Below are positions 38,487-47,218 of a stretch of 64,000 nucleotides of DNA, piece after piece (position 1 is the stretch's first letter; every line of letters begins with the position of its first letter). Position numbers and translations under genes: made by a program. Origin of the DNA: JBGLNJ01 sp034434835 (GTDB lineage: Bacteria > Chloroflexota > Anaerolineae > Fen-1058); assembly GCA_034434835.1 (NCBI GenBank), contig DAOTXX010000064.1, positions 1 through 64,000 on the forward strand, given 5' to 3'. Below the pieces are notes generated by a model. The model was not told the DNA's origin and ran no database searches. It worked only from the letters and a program-made list of their open reading frames with translations.

Positions 38487-40598
38487 ATGAGTATTGTCAC
38501 GAAAACCATCGAGTTGGATGTCAAGGGAATGGATTGTGCCGAGTGCGTGATGCACGTGGAGCAAGCGGTCAGTGCATTGCCGGGTGTTTCTCGCGCTCAA
38601 GTCTATTTGATGGCGGAAAAGGGCGTGGTCGAGTTTGACCCATTGTGCATGGACGAACGCAAGATCATTCACGCGATCGAATCAGCAGGCTATCGCGCCA
38701 ATGTTGCAGGACAGGGTGCGACGCAGCGCAATAGCATCACACATTTAGCCGACACGATACGCCTGGCGTTCATCGGCGCGGTGGGCGTGCTGGCCGTGTT
38801 CGCGTTCGTCGCAGAGCGAACGGGTCTGGCCGAAACGGCGCTGAGTCACATTCCCCCTTGGCTGGCGTTTTTAGCGGTGTTGGCAGGTGGCATTCCGATT
38901 TTCGTCGCCGCGATCAAAGGGCTCTTGGCGCGCCAGATCAACGCCGATTTGCTGATGTCCATCGGCATCCTGGCTGCCACGGCGCTGGGCGAGTTTGTCG
39001 CCGCTGCGATGATCGTGTTCTTTATGACGGTCGCGCATTCCCTCGAATCGTTCACGACCAGCAAATCGCGCGAGGCGATCCGCGCGTTGATGCGCATTGC
39101 GCCTCAAACCGCCTGCGTGGTGCGCGATGGCGCAGAGGTCAACATCGGCATCGAGCAACTCCAGTTGGGCGATCAGGTGCTTGTTCGGCCTGGCGAGCGG
39201 ATTCCGGTGGACGGGCGTGTGCTCTCCGGTCATAGCGCGGTGGATCAATCACCCATCACCGGCGAGTCGTTGCCGGTCGAGAAAAACGTCGGCGCTCAGG
39301 TTTTTGCAGGCACACTGAATCAGCTCGGCGCGCTCACTATTGAAGCGACATGCATCGGGCGTGACACGACGCTCGGCAAGATCGTCCGACTGGTTGAAGA
39401 GGCTGAAGCATCCAAAGCGCCCGCGCAAAAGTTTGCCGATCGGTACAGCTCGTACTTTTTGCCGGTCGTGCTGGGCATTGGCCTGTTGACGATGCTGCTT
39501 TCCCGTGACGTGCGGCACGGCATCGCAGTGCTCGTGGTCGCATGCCCCTGCGCGGTCGCGCTGGCTACGCCGCTCTCGGTGGTCGCCAGTACCGGCGCAG
39601 CAGCCCGGCGCGGCATTCTGGTCAAAGGGGGATTGTTTCTCGAGGCGCTGGCGCGCGTGGATACCGTCGTCGTGGACAAAACCGGCACGCTCACGTTGGG
39701 CAAGCCCACTGTCACCCGAATTTCAAATATCAAATCTCAAATGTCAAAAGATGAGGTGTTGGCGCTAGCGGCCGAATTGGAGCAATACAGCGAGCATCCG
39801 CTGGCAGGAGCGGTGATGGAGGAAGCCCGACGGCGCGGATTGGAGTTGGACGGCGCGCGCGACTTTCGAGCAATCCCCGGTAAAGGCGTTACGGCCCGAG
39901 TGAACGGTGACTCAGTTTGCCTGGGCACACGGGCGTTTCTGGACGAGTGCGGCGTCACGATCAATGCCGATCAGATCCGGCGCGCCGAAGAACTGGAAGC
40001 GCTGGGGCAGACGGTGCTGTGGCTGGCGCGCAACTCGGAGGCGCTAGGGTTCATCGCCGTGGCCGATGTGATTCGTCCAGAAGTCCCAGCCGCGATTGCT
40101 GAATTGCGCCAGTTGGGTATCAAGCACATCCTCTTGCTCACAGGCGACAACGAGCGGACCGCGAATGCAGTGGCGGCGCAATTGGGCATCGCAGAAGTGC
40201 ACGCGAATCTCTTGCCACAGGACAAGATCGAAGCTGTGCGGGCGTTGCAAGCTGGCGGCCACAAGGTCGCCATGATCGGCGATGGCATCAACGACGCGCC
40301 CGCGCTGGCGCAGGCCGACGTAGGAATTGCGATGGGCGCCGCTGGCACGGACGTTGCGCTCGAAGCGGCGCACGTGGCATTGATGCGCGATGACTGGAGC
40401 CAGGTGCCGGAAGCGATCCGCGTGGGTCGTCGGACGTTCCGCACGATCCAGCAAAACATCACATTCGGCGTGCTGTACAACATCGTGGGTGTAACGCTTG
40501 CGGCGTTAGGCATCCTGCCGCCCGTACTGGCTGCGGCGGCGCAGTCACTACCTGATGTGGCCGTGTTTCTCAATTCGTCGCGGCTGCTCAAGACCTGA
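38487..40598 (+). CDS. P1B-type heavy-metal ATPase (Zn/Cd/Pb exporter)
   Basis: The 703-aa protein pumps metal ions across the cytoplasmic membrane. An N-terminal HMA domain has GMDCAEC; the membrane part carries the ion-binding CPC in VVACPCAVALATP; the phosphorylation site is DKTGTLT; nucleotide-domain motifs are SEHPLAG and GDGINDAPALAQADVGIAMG. The last helix has an Asp in LPDVAVFLNSSRLL, as in ZntA-type Zn/Cd/Pb pumps, rather than the copper-pump signature. The CadC-type gene upstream agrees. The length is normal. Confidence 0.95.
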   Translation: MSIVTKTIELDVKGMDCAECVMHVEQAVSALPGVSRAQVYLMAEKGVVEFDPLCMDERKIIHAIESAGYRANVAGQGATQRNSITHLADTIRLAFIGAVGVLAVFAFVAERTGLAETALSHIPPWLAFLAVLAGGIPIFVAAIKGLLARQINADLLMSIGILAATALGEFVAAAMIVFFMTVAHSLESFTTSKSREAIRALMRIAPQTACVVRDGAEVNIGIEQLQLGDQVLVRPGERIPVDGRVLSGHSAVDQSPITGESLPVEKNVGAQVFAGTLNQLGALTIEATCIGRDTTLGKIVRLVEEAEASKAPAQKFADRYSSYFLPVVLGIGLLTMLLSRDVRHGIAVLVVACPCAVALATPLSVVASTGAAARRGILVKGGLFLEALARVDTVVVDKTGTLTLGKPTVTRISNIKSQMSKDEVLALAAELEQYSEHPLAGAVMEEARRRGLELDGARDFRAIPGKGVTARVNGDSVCLGTRAFLDECGVTINADQIRRAEELEALGQTVLWLARNSEALGFIAVADVIRPEVPAAIAELRQLGIKHILLLTGDNERTANAVAAQLGIAEVHANLLPQDKIEAVRALQAGGHKVAMIGDGINDAPALAQADVGIAMGAAGTDVALEAAHVALMRDDWSQVPEAIRVGRRTFRTIQQNITFGVLYNIVGVTLAALGILPPVLAAAAQSLPDVAVFLNSSRLLKT

Positions 40599-40912
40599 TA
40601 CACGGATTTCCCACAGATTGCACGGATTGGCGAGTATCCACTGGTCATTCTGAGCCGCGTAGCGGCGAACCTGCCCGCCGCAGGCAGGGAATCTCTGTCG
40701 TGCAAGGCAGAGCGGCTTCGCGCCCCTTCACCCCCAGCGCCCGACAAACTCGCTCCACGCCATCCTCCAGTGACCATCCGACTCTTGTCTCCATGCATGG
40801 ATTGGGTATATACTTGTCAAGGGGTGGCGAGCCACGTTACCTGACCTGGCTCAATGACCCCAGGCAAGCCGCGCAGCAGGGAAAGCACCCATTCGGGCAA
40901 AAGGAGATCAAG
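40599..40912. other. Gene-free stretch before dodecin with repeat
   Basis: 40644-40703 is a GTCATTCTGAG-type repeat with GCGTAGCGGCG and CTGCCCGCCGCAGGCAG hairpins, related to the MITE interior. A TATACT at 40809-40814 may be the dodecin promoter, and AAGGAG (40901-40906) its ribosome binding site. I see no other gene. Confidence 0.55.
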
Positions 40913-41128
40913 ATGTCTGAAAGTGTCTACAAAGTGATCGAGGTGATTGGCACCAGCACCGAGTCGTGGGAAAAGGCCGCTGCCGCTGCGGTCGAGACCG
41001 CCGCCAAGACCTTGCACGACCTTCGCATCGCCGAAGTGGTCGATCTGGATCTGCAGATCGAAGACGGCAAGGTTCGCGCCTACCGGGCCAAAGTCAAAGT
41101 CTCTTTCAAGTATCACACCGAAGACTGA
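40913..41128 (+). CDS. Dodecin family protein
   Basis: The 71-aa protein (MSESVYKVIEVIGTSTESW) has the one-helix, three-strand pattern of dodecins, twelve-subunit cages that bind flavin or CoA and act as a store or buffer. The Trp that stacks on flavin (ESWEKAA) and the end VKVSFKYH are present. I start at the ATG at 40913, 6 bp after AAGGAG. Length is typical (about 65-71 aa). Confidence 0.93.
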   Translation: MSESVYKVIEVIGTSTESWEKAAAAAVETAAKTLHDLRIAEVVDLDLQIEDGKVRAYRAKVKVSFKYHTED

Positions 41129-41303
41129 GACAAGCCCGGCCAAGAACCTGGCTTTCACTGAACTCGGCACAGCCGCCTGAACGCGATCGCCGGGGCGGTG
41201 GAGAAATCCACGGCAAAACTCGTGACGCCTCGCGGATACGCAATGTCCGCAAGGTCAGATTCAGTGCGCCCGCTTGAGATTTTAGGCCGAGGCCCTATCT
41301 GCA

Positions 41304-42335
41304 ATGACGATGGATTCTGTCGTTCCACTCCTTGCTGCTGCCCTCTCGGCCCGGGCCGATCTATTCGACGCCCGACACGAGACGGCCTTTCGCCTGTTCA
41401 ATGGCTTTTACGAGGGCTGCCCTGATCTCGTGGTGGACCTTTATGCGCGCACGATTGTGATCCACAACTATGCGGATGAGCCAGAACGCGCGCAGGCGGC
41501 GATCCAGGAAGCGCAAGAATTTCTGCGCGTCGAGCTGCCCTGGCTCAACGCCATCGTCGTCAAGGCGCGCCACGCAGCCGATCTGGCTGCTCGACGTGGG
41601 ATGATCGTCTATGGTGAAAAGGTTGACCGGCGCGTCCGCGAGCATGGCGTGTGGTACGCGGTTGAGCTGCTCCTCAACCGCGACACGAGCTTTTACCTGG
41701 ACACGCGCAACCTGAGGCTGTGGGCGATCAACCACTTGAAAGGCAAGACGGTGCTGAACACGTTTGCCTACACGGGCAGCCTGGGAGTTGCTGCGCGAGC
41801 GGGTGGAGCCAGCCGCGTTGTGCATCTCGATCGCAACCGGGCTTTTCTCAACATCGCGAAAACGTCCTACACACTCAATGGTTTTCCGATCCGCAAGGTG
41901 GATTTCCTGACGGGCGACTTTTTCACGCACATCAGCCGCTTGCGGCGAACGGGCATGCAGTTCGACTGTGTGTTCGTTGACCCGCCATTCTTTTCGACGA
42001 CAGGCAAAGGCACAGTCAACCTGGTCACGGCGAGCCACCGGGTCATCAACAAAGTGCGCCCACTTGTTGCCGATGGTGGGTATCTGGTGGCGATCAACAA
42101 CGCCTTGTTTGTGAGTGGCGCCGAGTACATCCAGACGCTCGAAAGCCTGTGCGCCGACGGTTATCTTTCGATTGAGGAATTGATCCCCGTCCCGCAGGAT
42201 TTCATCGGCTTTCCGCAGACTGGGGTGCGCGAGCCGCCGACAGACCCGGCCCCGTTCAATCACTCGACCAAGATCGCCGTGCTTGGTGTGCGGGCGAGGC
42301 GAAAATCCTCGACCTCAAACATGTTAGTCCCATGA
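41304..42335 (+). CDS. RlmI-like class I SAM methyltransferase
   Basis: The 343-aa product has the RlmI/RlmK-like fold: an N-terminal part with ETAFRLFNGFYEGCPDLVVD, a SAM-binding segment TVLNTFAYTGSLGVAA and the catalytic DPPFFSTTGKG (near residue 230). These enzymes methylate a cytosine or guanine of 23S rRNA, but here the N-terminal PUA domain is short or lost and the substrate is uncertain. It is followed by two membrane protein genes on the same strand. Confidence 0.82.
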   Translation: MTMDSVVPLLAAALSARADLFDARHETAFRLFNGFYEGCPDLVVDLYARTIVIHNYADEPERAQAAIQEAQEFLRVELPWLNAIVVKARHAADLAARRGMIVYGEKVDRRVREHGVWYAVELLLNRDTSFYLDTRNLRLWAINHLKGKTVLNTFAYTGSLGVAARAGGASRVVHLDRNRAFLNIAKTSYTLNGFPIRKVDFLTGDFFTHISRLRRTGMQFDCVFVDPPFFSTTGKGTVNLVTASHRVINKVRPLVADGGYLVAINNALFVSGAEYIQTLESLCADGYLSIEELIPVPQDFIGFPQTGVREPPTDPAPFNHSTKIAVLGVRARRKSSTSNMLVP

Positions 42336-42351
42336 GGTCCGGGAGGCAAAC

Positions 42352-42903
42352 ATGCTCGATAGACTGGCGAATTGGAGAGCCGTTCTGGTCATTTTTCTCA
42401 TTGCTGTGGTGGTCTTTAACCTGGGGCTTTTTCCGTGGCGTTCAGCCAGGCTAAAGGACCTAGCCAGGCAAGACATCGGCATCGTTGATACGATGTTCGC
42501 CTACACGCCTGATCAAGTCTATCAAAAGATCCCCGCCTATGGTGTTCAGGGCCGCCAGTTGTATGCCCTGACCGAGCTGACGATTGACCTGGTGTATCCG
42601 GCTCTCTACAACTTGTTCCTCATCCTGACGATGACACTTGTCTTTCGACAGGCGTTTCCGGGCCAAAGCGCATGGCAGAAACTGCGATACTTGCCGTTCG
42701 CCGTTTGGGCGAGTGATTACGCAGAGAACATTTGCATCGCGATCTTGCTGTTGAGCTACTCACAACGGCTCAATGCCCTTGCCTGGGTCGCCAGCTTTTT
42801 CACAACCACCAAATGGAGCGTGGGGATTGCTTCGCTCGGCTTGGTTGTCATGGGCCTGGTGGTTTGGTTGATCAAGAGAATCAGTGGCGGAGTGGCTCGA
42901 TGA
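42352..42903 (+). CDS. Polytopic membrane protein of unknown function
   Basis: The 183-aa protein has four membrane segments (about residues 9-27, 78-98, 110-130 and 150-174). The loop after the first segment (RLKDLARQDIGIVDTMFAYTPDQVYQKIPAYGVQGRQLYALTE) is polar and conserved in look, with YTPDQVYQ. GGGAGG lies 6 bp before the ATG. It overlaps the CruF-like gene by 4 bp, so they are coupled. I do not recognise a family. Confidence 0.65.
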   Translation: MLDRLANWRAVLVIFLIAVVVFNLGLFPWRSARLKDLARQDIGIVDTMFAYTPDQVYQKIPAYGVQGRQLYALTELTIDLVYPALYNLFLILTMTLVFRQAFPGQSAWQKLRYLPFAVWASDYAENICIAILLLSYSQRLNALAWVASFFTTTKWSVGIASLGLVVMGLVVWLIKRISGGVAR

Positions 42904-43712
42904 AACGCAATGTGCTGCTGGGTCTGGCGACATTCTTTCTGGCGATCTTTTTCTATCGCGGCGTGGTATATTCGCTCTTGGCGCCGTTGATCCAGTTGCC
43001 CGATGTGCCAGGCGGCGTGCGAACGTTGACGGTGTTTCTGATGCTCTTCAGTTTCTTTCACGCCTGGTACGCACTGGGCTGGCGACACACACTCGTATTC
43101 TTTGCGCTGAGCGCGGTGATCTCTTGGATCTTGGAGCAGGTCGGTGTCGAGACGGGATTGATCTATGGGCCATATCATTACACTGAGCGCCTGGGCATCA
43201 AGCTGGGACACGTCCCGCTCTTGATCCCGCTCGCGTGGTTCATGATGATCTATCCCAGCTACATCATCGCCAATCTGATCGCCGATGAGCACCCTATCGG
43301 CACTCGTGGCAGCTCGGGGCGCATCGTATGGCTCTCTTTCCTGGGCGCGATGGTAATGACGGCCTGGGATGCTGTGATGGATCCGATCATGTCCGGCCCG
43401 GTGCATCGAGCGTGGATCTGGGAAAAGGGCGGCCCGTACTTGGGCGTGCCGGTTCAGAATTTCGTCGGCTGGGTGCTGACGACCTGGACGGTGTACCTGG
43501 CCTATCGCCTGTTCGAGCGCAGGGTCGCTTGGCGGCCGGTCGGCCCAATCACTGTTGCGATTGCTGCGATGCCGCTCATCGCCTACGGCACGATGATGCT
43601 TTCCAACATGCTCAACGCCAATCCCGAAGCCGTGCGAGTCGTCGCGCCGTTTGCGATGGGAATTCCGTTGGCCGCCGCCGCCGACAGGTTGCTCAAATCC
43701 GGTATGGGGTAA
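42900..43712 (+). CDS. CruF-like carotenoid biosynthesis membrane protein
   Basis: I start at the ATG at 42900 (270 aa). The protein is hydrophobic with about seven helices and carries ISWILEQVGVETGLIYGPYHYTERLG and WDAVMDPIMS, matching the CruF/DUF422 family that includes carotenoid 1',2'-hydratases and related enzymes. The Glu, Tyr and Asp residues of those two motifs are probably in the active site. No other carotenoid gene is in the window. The start overlaps the stop of the previous membrane protein, so translation is coupled. Confidence 0.8.
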   Translation: MKRNVLLGLATFFLAIFFYRGVVYSLLAPLIQLPDVPGGVRTLTVFLMLFSFFHAWYALGWRHTLVFFALSAVISWILEQVGVETGLIYGPYHYTERLGIKLGHVPLLIPLAWFMMIYPSYIIANLIADEHPIGTRGSSGRIVWLSFLGAMVMTAWDAVMDPIMSGPVHRAWIWEKGGPYLGVPVQNFVGWVLTTWTVYLAYRLFERRVAWRPVGPITVAIAAMPLIAYGTMMLSNMLNANPEAVRVVAPFAMGIPLAAAADRLLKSGMG

Positions 43713-43717
43713 CAGAA

Positions 43718-44806
43718 ATGCCAGAGACATGCAGCGGCGTTTTGAAACTGGCCCGACAGGGAACAGGCGTGTTGCGCGACCTGATGCGACCTGCTTCCGG
43801 CGAGGTCCTGGTTCCAACGCGCCTGATCCGCGAGTTCAAGCTGGTCGAGGGCGCGACCATCACCGGCTCCATGCGCAAGGGCAAACAGGGCGCCGAGCTG
43901 GCCTCGGTCGAGACGATCTGCGGACTGGCACCCGAAGGGTTTCACACGCGCACACCGCTGGCTCGCCTGGTCGCCATTGACCCATGCGAGCGGTTCCACC
44001 TGGCTGTCTCGGGGGAGACGAGCATGCGTATCGTTGACCTCATCGCGCCGATCGGCTTGGGCACGCGCGGTCTGATCGTCTCGCCGCCCAAGGCGGGCAA
44101 GACGATGCTGCTGGAGCAGATCGCCCATGCCATTCGCGCGGACAAGCCTGATGCGCGCATCATCGTCTTGCTGATTGACGAGCGGCCCGAAGAAGTGACC
44201 TACTTTCGACGCGCGGTCGCCGCCGAGGTGTTTGCCAGCTCCAGCGATCAGAGCGTCAAGGAGCACATTGAGCTATCCGAGTTGATGCTGGCGCACGTGC
44301 GCGTTGAGCTGGAATGTGGACGCCACGTGGTCGTATTGCTGGACAGCCTCACGCGTTTGGTGCGCGCCTTTAACCGTCAGGCGGCAGGCACCGGGCGCAC
44401 GCTCTCAGGTGGCCTTGATGCCGGAGCCACCGACATCCCACGTCGGTTCTTTGGCCTGGCGCGCAACATCGAAAACGGCGGCTCGGTCACACTCATCGCC
44501 ACACTCCTCGTGGATACCGGCTCGCGCATGGACCAACTGATCTTGGAAGAGTTCAAAGGCACGGGCAACAGCGAGATCATCCTCGACCGTTCGCTGGCCG
44601 AAGCGCGCGTCTTTCCCGCGATCCATCTGGCTGCCAGTGGCACGCGCAAGGAAGAGCGTCTTTATAGTCCAGAGGACATTCGGCGAATCGCACGACTGAG
44701 GCGTGCACTGGCCGACCGCAGACCCAAAGAGGCGATGATGACGCTGCTCGATCTGATGAACAAGTATCCCACCAACGAAGAATTGTTGAAGAGCTTCCCG
44801 AGTTGA
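43718..44806 (+). CDS. rho: Transcription termination factor Rho (short form)
   Basis: I start at the ATG at 43718 (362 aa). SGVLKLARQGTGVLRD is the cold-shock-like RNA-binding part, and SPPKAGKTMLLEQIAHA is the Walker A loop of the ring ATPase. RIIVLLIDERPEEVT, HVVVLLDSLTRLVRAFN (Walker B) and GGLDAGATDIPRRFFG follow. Canonical Rho is about 420 aa; the N-terminal helical domain seems absent here, so it is a compact form. It begins 6 bp after the CruF-like stop. A MITE copy lies right behind its stop at 44806. Confidence 0.93.
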   Translation: MPETCSGVLKLARQGTGVLRDLMRPASGEVLVPTRLIREFKLVEGATITGSMRKGKQGAELASVETICGLAPEGFHTRTPLARLVAIDPCERFHLAVSGETSMRIVDLIAPIGLGTRGLIVSPPKAGKTMLLEQIAHAIRADKPDARIIVLLIDERPEEVTYFRRAVAAEVFASSSDQSVKEHIELSELMLAHVRVELECGRHVVVLLDSLTRLVRAFNRQAAGTGRTLSGGLDAGATDIPRRFFGLARNIENGGSVTLIATLLVDTGSRMDQLILEEFKGTGNSEIILDRSLAEARVFPAIHLAASGTRKEERLYSPEDIRRIARLRRALADRRPKEAMMTLLDLMNKYPTNEELLKSFPS

Positions 44807-44815
44807 AACTCAATG

Positions 44816-45010
44816 GGATGTGACCAAAATCAGTTGAGACGTTTTGTCTGCTGTGGCAGGCTGTCATTCTGAGCGCCCGAACCCCCTGGCGGGGGCAGGT
44901 GGCGCGAAGAATCTCGTTGGCACGAGATGGAGACCCTTCGCTTCGCTCAGAGCTTGCCCTGAACGAAGTGAAGGGGTGACAGACTGGGTCAACCAAATTT
45001 GGTCACACCC
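44816..45010. mobile_element. MITE-like element, copy 2, with 9-bp target duplication
   Basis: This 195-bp copy starts GGATGTGACCAAAATCAGTTGA and ends in the matching inverse (18 of 22 bases). It is flanked by AACTCAATG at 44807-44815 and 45011-45019, an exact 9-bp target duplication. Compared with copy 1 (4894-5055) two stem bases differ at both ends alike (GGCT to GACC and AGCC to GGTC), so the terminal pairing is kept. It has no coding capacity. Confidence 0.85.
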
Positions 45011-45039
45011 AACTCAATGTGGCGGGTCTTAGGCGAGCC

Positions 45040-46035
45040 ATGCGTATCTTGATTCTGGGTGGAACCGTCTTTCTGGGCCGTGCGCTCGTCGAGGCCGCGC
45101 TCGAACGCGGGCACACCCTCACCCTGTTCAATCGCGGTCAATCGAATCCGAACCTGTTTCCCAACGTCGAAAGCTTGCGCGGCGACCGCGCTTCTGACCT
45201 TTCAGCGCTGCAAGGCCGCCGCTGGGACGCCGTCATTGACACCTGCGGCTTTGTGCCGCGCATCGTGTGCCAGTCCGCCGAGTTGCTGGCCCACGCCGTC
45301 GAGCACTATACTTTCATCTCAACACTTTCAGTCTATGCCGACCCGAGCAAGGTGGGGCTGGATGAAAGCGCGCCTGTGGGAAAACTGGCAGATGAAACAA
45401 CTGAGCAAGTCACGGGCGAGACTTATGGGCCGCTCAAGGCGCTGTGCGAACAAGTTATTGAGCAGACCCTGCCAGGGCGCGCGCTCATCATCCGTCCCGG
45501 CCTGATCGTCGGCCCGCACGATCCGACCGATCGCTTTACCTACTGGCCGCATCGAGTGGCTCGAGGCGGCGAGGTGCTTGCACCGGGAAGGCCCGACCGT
45601 CCTATCCAGTTCATTGATGTGCGCGACCTGGCCGGATGGACACTGCGCATGGTCGAGGCAGGCAAAACCGGAGTCTACAACGCAGATGGGAAGGCCGGAG
45701 CGGTGACCATGGAGCAACTGCTCGAAACCTGCAGATCAGTGAGCGGGAGCGATGCGACGTTCACGTGGGTCAGCGAAGAGTTCTTGGCCGCTCATCAGGT
45801 GGGCGAGTGGATGGAGATGCCCCTGTGGATCCCCGAATCCGACCCTGCCAATGCCGGTTTCTTTGCGTTTGATTGCCGCAAAGCCATCGCAGCCGGACTG
45901 GGCCTCCGGCCTCTGTCGGAGACCGTGCGTGCCGCGCTCGAGTGGGATGCCACGCGCCGCAGCGATCACGAGTGGCGAGCAGGCCTCACCCGGCAGCGCG
46001 AAGCCGAGCTGCTCCAAGCGTGGAAAGAGCGTTAG
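45040..46035 (+). CDS. NAD-dependent epimerase/dehydratase-family (extended SDR) protein
   Basis: I start at the ATG at 45040 (331 aa, MRILILGGTVFLGRA). GGTVFLGR is the dinucleotide-binding loop of extended SDRs. The catalytic Tyr-Lys is probably in TYGPLKALCE, with the Ser in STLSVYAD upstream. IQFIDVRDLAGWTLRMVEA is a typical C-terminal substrate-domain segment. It is monocistronic after the MITE copy. The natural substrate, perhaps a nucleotide sugar, is unknown. Confidence 0.85.
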   Translation: MRILILGGTVFLGRALVEAALERGHTLTLFNRGQSNPNLFPNVESLRGDRASDLSALQGRRWDAVIDTCGFVPRIVCQSAELLAHAVEHYTFISTLSVYADPSKVGLDESAPVGKLADETTEQVTGETYGPLKALCEQVIEQTLPGRALIIRPGLIVGPHDPTDRFTYWPHRVARGGEVLAPGRPDRPIQFIDVRDLAGWTLRMVEAGKTGVYNADGKAGAVTMEQLLETCRSVSGSDATFTWVSEEFLAAHQVGEWMEMPLWIPESDPANAGFFAFDCRKAIAAGLGLRPLSETVRAALEWDATRRSDHEWRAGLTRQREAELLQAWKER

Positions 46036-46157
46036 ACACAGCCGTTATGGCAACGAGCTTCCGACTGGCGCGATCTTGGGATGTCGCCTATCCCGGCTCG
46101 AGGACGGATTCAAGCCGCGCTGGTCGCAGCCATCGCGGGTTTGGGAGCTTTTTCTTG

Positions 46158-46186
46158 TTGACTTGCACCGTCACTCGCAGTACAAT
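46158..46186 (+). promoter_or_regulatory. Promoter of the CoA-transferase gene
   Basis: TTGACT (46158-46163) and TACAAT (46181-46186) with a 17-bp spacer, 55 bp before the GTG start at 46241. Confidence 0.75.
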
Positions 46187-46240
46187 CTAACCAACCAACT
46201 AACCCACTGGCACACCCAGCCTGCCTTCAACGAGGATACC

Positions 46241-47146
46241 GTGTCCAAGGTCAAGACACTTTCCGAGGCCATCCGCGAATTCGTCCACGACGGCGATTGC
46301 GTCTATGCTGCCGGATTCACCCATCTCATTCCTTTTGCCGCCGCGCACGAGATCATCCGCCAGCGCAAGCGCGATCTGGTCCTGGCCCGCGCCACGCCGG
46401 ACCTGATCTATGACATGGTTGTGGCAGCGGGCTGCGCGCGCAAGCTGATCTTTTCCTGGGGCGGCAATCCGGGCGTCGGAATGTTACGCCCGGTGCGTGC
46501 TGCAATCGAGTCCGGTCAGTTGGAGATCGAAGAATACAGCCACTTTGCGATGATCACGCGCGTCACGGCGGGCGCGGCGGGGCTGCCGTTTTTGCCGATC
46601 AAACCTACGGCTACACGCGACTTGCCCGCGAACAATCCACAGTACAAGGCGGTGACCTGCCCTTACACCGGCGAGGTGTTGACGACCGTCCCGGCGCTCC
46701 ATCCCGACGTTGCCATCATCCACGCCCAGCGCGCCGACCGGAACGGCAACACACAAATCTGGGGGATCCTGGGCGAGCAAAAAGAAGTGGCGTTCGCATC
46801 CAGGCGCGTCATCGTCACGTGTGAAGAGATCGTGGACGAATCCGTCGTCCGCAGCGATCCGAACCGGACGATCATCCCCGATTTCACTGTCTCAGCCGTA
46901 TGCCAGGTGCCACACTGCTGCCATCCATCGTACGCGCAGGGCTATTACGATCGCGACAATCCGTTTTATCTGGAGTGGGACAAGATTACATCCGATCCAG
47001 CGGCGACCGCCCGCTGGCTGGACGAGTGGGTGTATGGCGTGAAGGATCGTGATGAATATTGGCAAAAGCTTGGTCAAGAGACTCACCAACGTCTGGCCGT
47101 CAAGCCCCGCTACAGCCAGCCGGTGAACTATGGCGAATTCGATTAG
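46241..47146 (+). CDS. CoA-transferase family I, subunit A-like
   Basis: I start at the GTG at 46241, 4 bp after GAGGA (301 aa, VSKVKTLSEAI). HDGDCVYAAGFTHLIPFAAAHEIIRQ, ATPDLIYDMVVAAGC and FSWGGNPGVGML match the alpha subunit of glutaconate or 3-oxoacid CoA-transferases. In this family the catalytic Glu is in a partner beta subunit (SENG), which I do not find here: the next gene encodes a BMP-domain protein. It may work with a partner encoded elsewhere. It has its own promoter. Confidence 0.85.
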   Translation: MSKVKTLSEAIREFVHDGDCVYAAGFTHLIPFAAAHEIIRQRKRDLVLARATPDLIYDMVVAAGCARKLIFSWGGNPGVGMLRPVRAAIESGQLEIEEYSHFAMITRVTAGAAGLPFLPIKPTATRDLPANNPQYKAVTCPYTGEVLTTVPALHPDVAIIHAQRADRNGNTQIWGILGEQKEVAFASRRVIVTCEEIVDESVVRSDPNRTIIPDFTVSAVCQVPHCCHPSYAQGYYDRDNPFYLEWDKITSDPAATARWLDEWVYGVKDRDEYWQKLGQETHQRLAVKPRYSQPVNYGEFD

Positions 47147-47218
47147 CGCAAGTTATCCGTGATCGGACATGATCCATCAGCTATCATTCAACGATCATCC
47201 GCGAGAAGGGGGGAACAC

